Shown: positions 58,606 through 64,000 of the stretch, one piece after another
Position numbering within the stretch: the stretch's first letter is position 1
How the letters are laid out: every line of letters starts with the position of its first letter
DNA from: Natronococcus pandeyae
Lineage (GTDB): Archaea > Halobacteriota > Halobacteria > Halobacteriales > Natrialbaceae
Direction: 5' to 3'
Length of the DNA stretch: 64,000 nt
Assembly: GCF_008122205.1 (NCBI RefSeq)
Contig: NZ_PHNJ01000016.1
Location: forward strand, 1-64,000
The notes under the pieces: generated by a model
What the model was told of the DNA's origin: nothing
Seen by the model: the letters and a program-made list of their open reading frames with translations, nothing else
Database searches by the model: none
Translations under genes and position numbers: made by a program

Positions 58606-61311
58606 TCAGGAGTAGAACAGCGGCGGCCGCCGGTCGCCGCCGTGCTCGTTTTCGGGCAGATGCGCCTCGAGCGCCCCCGGATCCTCGTTCCCGAGCAGCT
58701 GATCCAGCACGTCGACGGCTGCGTCGCGGTGTAGCGGCTGGTTGTCGTTGCCGCACTGGTCGTCCATCACGCAGGCGGGACAGCCGTCGACGCGGCCGCA
58801 GTCACAGTCGGTGATCAGGTCGCGCGCCCGCGCCGCGACGGCCTCGAAGTTCTCGTAGATCGCCCGCGCGAAGCCGAGGCCGCCGTCGATCCCGTCGTAG
58901 ATGAACCAGCCGCTGGACGGGTCGCGCTCGAGGTCGCTTGCGATCTCCCTGACGGTCGCCTCGGCTGCGGCGACGTTCTGGGGAGCGCCACCGCCCGCTG
59001 CGACGTCGGCGTCTGCGGTCGCCTCCTGCTCGAGGTGCGAATCGATCGAGAGCGTCGCGAGCCCGCCGAGGTCGCGCTTGTCGACCATCAACTCGAGCGG
59101 AGCGACGCCGATCGTTGCGTGCTCGGCGGCGTGGAGGCCGCCCGCGTAACCGAGGTGGGCCGTCTCCGCGAGGTCGCCGTCCATCTCCGGCACGCTAAAG
59201 TTGCGATACTTCTCGACGAGTGCCGTCTCGACCCGATCGGGCACCTCGAGCCAGCAGAGCTGGGTCTCGATCGACAGCGGCGGGTTCTCGGTCGGAATCC
59301 CCTGCTCCTTCTTCTCGCCGCCGTGGACGGCGACCTTGTCGTAGGTGCCGTGGTAGACCAGCACCCGACCCTGTCCGAAGTGGAGCGTGAACTCGCCGAC
59401 GTCGCGGGACTCCTCAGAGACGGCATCGAGAATCGTCACGTCGGTCCGGGTCCGCGTGTAGTAGTCGACGTCGGTCGGCCGGAGCCTCACCGTGGGTCGC
59501 GGCGAGCCGTGGTCGACCTCGCACACCTCGTACTGCTGGCCCTGGTGAAGCCTGACCGCGCCCTCGTGAAAGTCCCGCAGGACTCGCTCCTCGGCGAGGG
59601 GCTCCATCTCCGGGTCGTGGCCCCCGTCGACGCCGTCGGCGAGTTCTACCTCGTACTCCTCGCCCGATGTCGCGTACAGCGAGATCGATCCCTGCGGCCG
59701 CGGCGGGCCGACGTAGGAGACGCCCGTCTCGAGGTATCCCGTAAGCTGCCCCGCGCGGCGCCACATCTCGACGGCGCGCTCGAGTCGCTCGCGCTCGGCG
59801 AACGCGCCGACGTCGCGCTCGCCGAGTGCGAGTTCGTCCGCCGCACACCGGAGGTGTCGGGCGAAGACGGCCTCGTTGTCGACGTCGACGACCGCGTCCT
59901 CGACGTCGTTCTCGAGCAGGTAGTCCGGATTCTGCACGACGTACTGGTCGAGCGTTCGGTGGTCGGCGACGAGCACCGACAGCGCCCGCTTCGTCCCCCG
60001 TCCCGCGCGGCCGATCTGCTGCCAGAACGACTGGCGCTGGCCGGGATAGCCGAGCTGAACCGTCGCGTCCATCTCGCCGACGTTGATCCCCAGTTCGAGG
60101 GCGTTCGTCGAGGCGACGCCGTCGAGGACGCCCGTCTTGAGCTGGTGCTCCGTCCCGTGGCGATTGCGCCGCGAGTGACCGGCGTGGTAGGGTTCGATAG
60201 CGCTGCCGCGGTCGGGATTCGTGTAGTACCGACGCCGATCGTGACGGTGTTTCGACGCGCGCTTGACCGAGAGTTCGGCGAGCTTCCTCGAGGGCGTAAA
60301 CAGCAGCGTCTGTGCGTCGTGGTAGGTCAGGTGCGAGAGGAGTTTCGGCGCCTCGACGGTGGCCGGGACGCGTTCGAGAATGGCGTCTTCGGATTCGTCG
60401 GCCTCTGGTTCGTCGGCCTCGATATCGTCCGCTTCGGCGGACACGTCCGCGGCGTTCCCGCCTCCATCTCGGGCCTGAGGCGGCGGATTCCAGAGCACCA
60501 GATCCCGCGGTCCCGTCGGGGAGCCGTCCTCGTCGACGACGGATACCGGCTCGTCGATCAGGGCGCTCGAGTGCTCGCCGGGGTTGCCGATCGTCGCGCT
60601 CGTGAGGACGAACTGCGGGTCGGAATCGTAGTAGTCGAGCACGCGCTTCAGCCGGCGGACGATCCAGGCGACGTGCATGCCGTGGACGCCGGTGTAGGTG
60701 TGGGACTCGTCGATCACGATCAGGTCGCACGCCGCGAAGAATCGGGCCCAGCGGTCGTGGTCGTGCAGGTACGTGTTCACCCCGGCGAAGTTCGAGATGA
60801 TGACGTCGGCCTCCTCGCGGATCTGCCGGCGCGTCTCGCCGGGTTCGGTGTCGCCGTCGTAGACGCGCACCGAGATATCGAGTCCGAGCCGGTCGAAGAA
60901 GTCGTTCAGCTCTCGCTCCTGGTCGCGCGAGAGCGCCTTCGTCGGGTAGCACACGTACGCCGTCGCGTCCGCGTCTCGAGCGCGCGCCTCGAGGTAGTTT
61001 CGGGCGATCTGCAGCGCGTAGACCCGGGTCTTCCCCGAGGAGGTGCTCGTCGCGACGCAGACGTTCTCGTTGCGCTCGAGCGCCGCCAGGGCGTCCGCCT
61101 GGTGGGCGTAGAGGGCGTTCTCGAGCGGCCCCGAGAGTTCGGGTCGGAGCACGTCCTCGTTCGGGACCGTCGCGGCGGCCCGGCCGGGAAGCTCGAGCAC
61201 GTACCCGTCGCCCTCCTCCCGGTAGCGGGGGTACGTCTCGACCAGTTCGTCGCCGGTGATCGGGATGTCGTCGCCGTCGGTTCGCTCGTCCTCGGTTTCG
61301 TCGATGCGCAT
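58606..61311 (-). CDS. MrfA-like DEAD/DEAH helicase with Cys-rich tail
   Basis: A 901-aa SF2 helicase of the MrfA/Hrq1 group. Walker A ATSTSSGKTR (about 87-96), DESH box (201-204), SATIGNP, and a helicase C domain (GINVGEMDATVQLGYPGQRQSFWQQIGRAGRG, about 406-437). The DUF1998-type C-terminus holds the cysteine cluster CDCGRVDGCPACVMDDQC (836-853) that binds metal in MrfA. In Bacillus MrfA works with the MrfB nuclease in mitomycin damage repair. Here it starts 2 nt after an RNase H-like nuclease gene, strongly suggesting the same pairing. Confidence 0.9.
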   Translation of the reverse strand: MRIDETEDERTDGDDIPITGDELVETYPRYREEGDGYVLELPGRAAATVPNEDVLRPELSGPLENALYAHQADALAALERNENVCVATSTSSGKTRVYALQIARNYLEARARDADATAYVCYPTKALSRDQERELNDFFDRLGLDISVRVYDGDTEPGETRRQIREEADVIISNFAGVNTYLHDHDRWARFFAACDLIVIDESHTYTGVHGMHVAWIVRRLKRVLDYYDSDPQFVLTSATIGNPGEHSSALIDEPVSVVDEDGSPTGPRDLVLWNPPPQARDGGGNAADVSAEADDIEADEPEADESEDAILERVPATVEAPKLLSHLTYHDAQTLLFTPSRKLAELSVKRASKHRHDRRRYYTNPDRGSAIEPYHAGHSRRNRHGTEHQLKTGVLDGVASTNALELGINVGEMDATVQLGYPGQRQSFWQQIGRAGRGTKRALSVLVADHRTLDQYVVQNPDYLLENDVEDAVVDVDNEAVFARHLRCAADELALGERDVGAFAERERLERAVEMWRRAGQLTGYLETGVSYVGPPRPQGSISLYATSGEEYEVELADGVDGGHDPEMEPLAEERVLRDFHEGAVRLHQGQQYEVCEVDHGSPRPTVRLRPTDVDYYTRTRTDVTILDAVSEESRDVGEFTLHFGQGRVLVYHGTYDKVAVHGGEKKEQGIPTENPPLSIETQLCWLEVPDRVETALVEKYRNFSVPEMDGDLAETAHLGYAGGLHAAEHATIGVAPLELMVDKRDLGGLATLSIDSHLEQEATADADVAAGGGAPQNVAAAEATVREIASDLERDPSSGWFIYDGIDGGLGFARAIYENFEAVAARARDLITDCDCGRVDGCPACVMDDQCGNDNQPLHRDAAVDVLDQLLGNEDPGALEAHLPENEHGGDRRPPLFYS

Positions 61312-61313
61312 GC

Positions 61314-62879
61314 TCAGAAATCACCCAGTCCGGTCTGTTCGCTGTCGGCCGTCGCGCTCGAGGACCGGTTCGAGTCGGCGCTTGAGCCCGCTGGTGGGGT
61401 TTCGCTCCCGTTCGCGTCCTGGCACACTCGCGGTGCGTCCCGGAACCGCTCGTAGACGTGCCACAGCGCCCGGCAGTCGTCCTCGCAGTAGGCCTCGTGG
61501 CGGTCCCACTCGAGCGGGTCGCCGGTTCGCATGAACCGCTGGTAGGCCGCCGCCGTCTGTGCACCGTCGAGGGCGGTGTCCGCGTCCTCGTACCCGAGCG
61601 CGTCGGCGACGACCCCGAGTTCGTTCGTCCGGCCGGGGAGGAGCGCGTTCTCGTCGCCGACCGCCCAGAGGTAGAGGTCGAACTTGGGGATCGACTCCCA
61701 CTCGTCGGCGTAATAGGGGAGGTGGCGCGCGATGAAGGCCCCGAGGTGGCGGTAGTCGAACCGCCAGCCGTTCCAGGTGAGCAGCGCCCGGTTGGGATGG
61801 ACGCCCAGCAGCCAGTCGCAGAACGCCTCGAGCACCGACGCCGGATCGGCCGGATCGTCGCGCTCGACGAACGCGCGGTAGACGTCCGTCGCGGGGTCGT
61901 AGACGCCGATCTGCCAGAGGATCGTCGGCGAGAGGCCATCGGTCTCTATGTCGAGACACAGCGGTGGCTTCGACCAGTTCTCGCCCGGCAGCGACTCGTC
62001 GGTGAGCCGTCGCGGCTCGCCCGTCTCGAGGACGGTCGCGTGGTGGTGCATCTTGCGAGCGCGGGTCTGACCGACGTTGGGGAGAGCGGTGAGCGTCTCG
62101 ATCGGCGTCTCGAGCAGCGCTTCTCGAGTCGTCACGCCCTGCTCAGCGAGTCGGTCGGCCGTCTTCGGACCGATTCCGGAGACCGCCTCGAGTCCGAAGT
62201 CGGTTGCCTCGTAGGTGTCGATCGCCGCGACGCCGTCGGGATCGCACTCGAGGACGGCGAACGACGCCGATCCGCCGTAGCCTTCGGTGGGACCGCCACC
62301 CCGTACTCGGACCGAGACGCAGTCGTCGCCGGCCGGTTCGCACTCGAGTTCCGGGTCGTGGTCGACGGCGTGGATCGCGCCCGTCTCGCGCTCGAGGTGC
62401 CACAACTCGTCGTAGCCGGCCGGGACGCTGCCCGTCAGCAGGGTCGTCGTCCGGCCGACCGGCAGCGCGGCTGCGAGTTCGGACGCGTGCTCGAGCGTCG
62501 TCTCGAGGGCCGTCGGTCGGGTCGTCGTCGTGACGTCGTCGCAGACGAGCGCGGCGATGTCGGAGTCGCACAGCGTACTCGAGACCGCCTCAGAGGACGC
62601 ACGAAGTGCGCTCGCTCCCTTGACGGTCGCGATCTCGAGGCCGTCGGCGATCGGCTGTCGAGAAACGGAATCCCCGCTCGTCTCGAGCGGCGGATGAAAC
62701 GCCGGCGCGTCGAAAACCCGCCGCACCCGCGCGAACGCCTGCGGCTCGCGCGAGGGACCGAGCACCCAGACCACGTCGGGCTCGAGAGTCGCCTCGACGT
62801 CCCGAAGCGTCTCGAGGGGACGCTCGAGGACGGCGGAAGGCGGGAGGGCGAGCAGACGGGCGCCGTCGCGACCGGTCAT
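61314..62879 (-). CDS. HhH plus RNase H-like exonuclease (MrfB-like)
   Basis: A 521-aa nuclease. The first 230 residues are a domain I do not recognise, with alpha/beta character. A helix-hairpin-helix module follows (VSGIGPKTADRLAEQGV and LPNVGQTRARKM, about 233-277) for DNA binding. The C-terminal DEDD exonuclease has LDIETDG (Asp310, Glu312), WNGWRFDYRHL (Asp375) and YCEDDCRALW (about 464-473). It closely matches the MrfB/YprB plan with an extra N-terminal domain. The ATG at 62879 is preferred. It precedes the helicase gene by 2 nt. Confidence 0.85.
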   Translation of the reverse strand: MTGRDGARLLALPPSAVLERPLETLRDVEATLEPDVVWVLGPSREPQAFARVRRVFDAPAFHPPLETSGDSVSRQPIADGLEIATVKGASALRASSEAVSSTLCDSDIAALVCDDVTTTTRPTALETTLEHASELAAALPVGRTTTLLTGSVPAGYDELWHLERETGAIHAVDHDPELECEPAGDDCVSVRVRGGGPTEGYGGSASFAVLECDPDGVAAIDTYEATDFGLEAVSGIGPKTADRLAEQGVTTREALLETPIETLTALPNVGQTRARKMHHHATVLETGEPRRLTDESLPGENWSKPPLCLDIETDGLSPTILWQIGVYDPATDVYRAFVERDDPADPASVLEAFCDWLLGVHPNRALLTWNGWRFDYRHLGAFIARHLPYYADEWESIPKFDLYLWAVGDENALLPGRTNELGVVADALGYEDADTALDGAQTAAAYQRFMRTGDPLEWDRHEAYCEDDCRALWHVYERFRDAPRVCQDANGSETPPAGSSADSNRSSSATADSEQTGLGDF

Positions 62880-62989
62880 TGCTCGTCGAGAGACACGCAG
62901 CGACAAAGAGGGTTTGGTCACCGGGGTGAAAGTGAAACGATTCGGGTAGTCCGAATCCACTATGTATGGCCGCTTCGAACGGAGCGATA

Positions 62990-64000
62990 ATGCAACAGTA
63001 TCTCGATCTCGTCGACTCGGTGCTCTCGGGCGGGGCGTACAAGCCCAACCGGACCGGCGTCGACACGATTTCGTCGTTCAGCGAGCACTACGAGGTCGAC
63101 CTCCAGGAGGGGTACCCGCTGCTCACGACGAAAGGGATGGACGGCTACCGGTGGAACTCGATGCTGCACGAGGTCTGCTGGTACCTCTCAGGTGAGGAGC
63201 ACATCCGAACCCTCCGCGAGGAGACGAAGATCTGGGACGCCTGGGCCGACGACGAGGGGCGGCTCGACACCGCCTACGGTCGGTTCTGGCGCCGATATCC
63301 GATCCCCGACGAGGACGGGCAGCTCGAGGGCGAGAGCTGGCCCGACGCCGCCCACCGGTGGGTCAACCAGGAGGAGGACGGCCGCCGAACGTTCGACCAG
63401 CTCCAGTACGTGATCGACACGCTCTCCGATTCGCCGAACTCCCGGCGGCTCGTCGTCAACGCCTGGCACCCCGCCAACGCGGCCGTCTCGACGCTGCCAC
63501 CGTGTCACTACTCGTTCGTCTTCAACGTCCAGGGCGACCAACTGAACTGTCACCTCACCCAGCGCTCGGGCGACGTCGCGCTCGGGATCCCGTTCAACAT
63601 CGCCGCGTACGCGCTCCTGACGAAGGTGATCGCCCAGCAGACCGGCTTCGAACCGGGGACCTTCGCGCATACGGTCGTCGACTCCCACGTCTACTGCGGC
63701 CGCGGGGAGCGCGGCGAGTGGTACGCCGACAACCTCGAGGAGCTCCAGAGCCGCCTCGCCGACGCTGACGAGCGCGAGGACTACCTCGCGGTCCGCGAGT
63801 GGCTCGAGTCCGAAGCCCCCGCCGAGGACGACGGCGACGAACGCCTCGATCACGTTCCCGGCCTGCTCGAGCAGCTGTCCCGCGAGCCGCTCGAGCGGCC
63901 GACGCTCGAGGTCGCCGACGCCTCGATCGACGACCTCTCCGCCGAGGATCTCGAGCTTCGAAACTACGACTCCCACGACGGCATCAAATTCGGGGTCGCC
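62990..64000 (+). CDS. thyA: Thymidylate synthase (3' end beyond window)
   Basis: The first 337 residues of ThyA; the frame is still open at the window end. MQQYLDLVDSVLSGGAYKPNRTGV, given as positions 1-24, DTISSFSEHYEVDL, the catalytic Cys172 in LPPCHYSF and QRSGDVALGIPFNIAAYALL are diagnostic. It uses methylene-THF from glyA/folD to make dTMP. An acidic insert (about 262-282) is typical of halophile enzymes. ATG 62990 is favoured over an in-frame ATG at 62966. Divergent from the MrfB-like gene (110 nt between starts). Confidence 0.95.
   Translation, partial: MQQYLDLVDSVLSGGAYKPNRTGVDTISSFSEHYEVDLQEGYPLLTTKGMDGYRWNSMLHEVCWYLSGEEHIRTLREETKIWDAWADDEGRLDTAYGRFWRRYPIPDEDGQLEGESWPDAAHRWVNQEEDGRRTFDQLQYVIDTLSDSPNSRRLVVNAWHPANAAVSTLPPCHYSFVFNVQGDQLNCHLTQRSGDVALGIPFNIAAYALLTKVIAQQTGFEPGTFAHTVVDSHVYCGRGERGEWYADNLEELQSRLADADEREDYLAVREWLESEAPAEDDGDERLDHVPGLLEQLSREPLERPTLEVADASIDDLSAEDLELRNYDSHDGIKFGVA

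Noticed and set aside
59035-61455. 806-codon plus-strand frame opposite the MrfA-like helicase
   Set aside because: Composition (Arg/Val/Gly rich, no domain) is typical of an antisense shadow, while the minus strand has all helicase motifs.

Overview
The window is chromosomal DNA of a haloarchaeon, most likely of the Natrialbales (Natrinema/Haloterrigena-like). The signs are high GC with strong third-position G/C, very acidic proteins, leaderless genes with TATA-like boxes about 27 nt upstream, twin-arginine lipoproteins, a HalOD1 protein, TrmB/TbsP-type regulators, archaeal proteasome alpha, RNase P proteins Rpp30 and Pop5, and GTP cyclohydrolase III. The species assignment is inference.

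Layout. 0-3 kb is an accessory patch: a cut membrane-protein end, a small holin-like membrane protein, and an IS110-family element between inverted near-duplicate sequences and a broken gene fragment. 3-6 kb holds cbiX, a DR2241-type Fe-S protein, a membrane-anchored protein and a Trm112-like protein. 6-9.7 kb is a two-gene overlapping unit: a GAF-PAS histidine kinase and a large CHAT-like protein that has lost both catalytic residues. 10-13 kb is housekeeping (Mrp/NBP35, uracil-DNA glycosylase). Two tRNA genes (Ser-TGA at 13.2 kb, Thr-TGT at 25.6 kb) are each followed by palindromic elements built from tRNA 3' ends. 16-22.7 kb is a complete methylaspartate-cycle block: glmS-glmE-mal-mch-citE on the minus strand and mct divergent on the plus strand, together turning glutamate into mesaconyl-CoA and then acetyl-CoA/propionyl-CoA plus glyoxylate for acetate assimilation.

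22.7-34.5 kb mixes conserved haloarchaeal genes (gch3, CBS-zinc ribbon, GNAT, beta-helix exoprotein, HalOD1, RNase H-like nuclease, thiolase/OB-fold pair, hflX, FUN14) with repeat-rich islands, including a 55-bp tandem array at 28.7 kb. 34.5-38 kb is the RNA-processing/proteasome block (rnp3, methyltransferase, rnp2, psmA, SBDS). 38.3-46.5 kb holds two regulators of the TrmB/TbsP circuit, glyA and folD (one-carbon metabolism) and, between tbsP and glyA, an apparently active CHAT protease paralogous to the inactive one at 7.6 kb. That protease is bracketed by an exact 37-bp inverted repeat copied from tbsP.

46.5-64 kb contains a flippase-like protein, a remarkable acidic repeat lipoprotein, PadR, MgtC/DUF4010, an aminotransferase, purD, a prolyl oligopeptidase, a MrfA-like helicase coupled to a MrfB-like HhH-RNase H nuclease, and thyA, cut by the window end. 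The most noteworthy items are the active/inactive CHAT pair with its kinase, the tRNA-tail palindromes, the covarying 81-82-bp palindromes, and the MrfAB-like repair operon.
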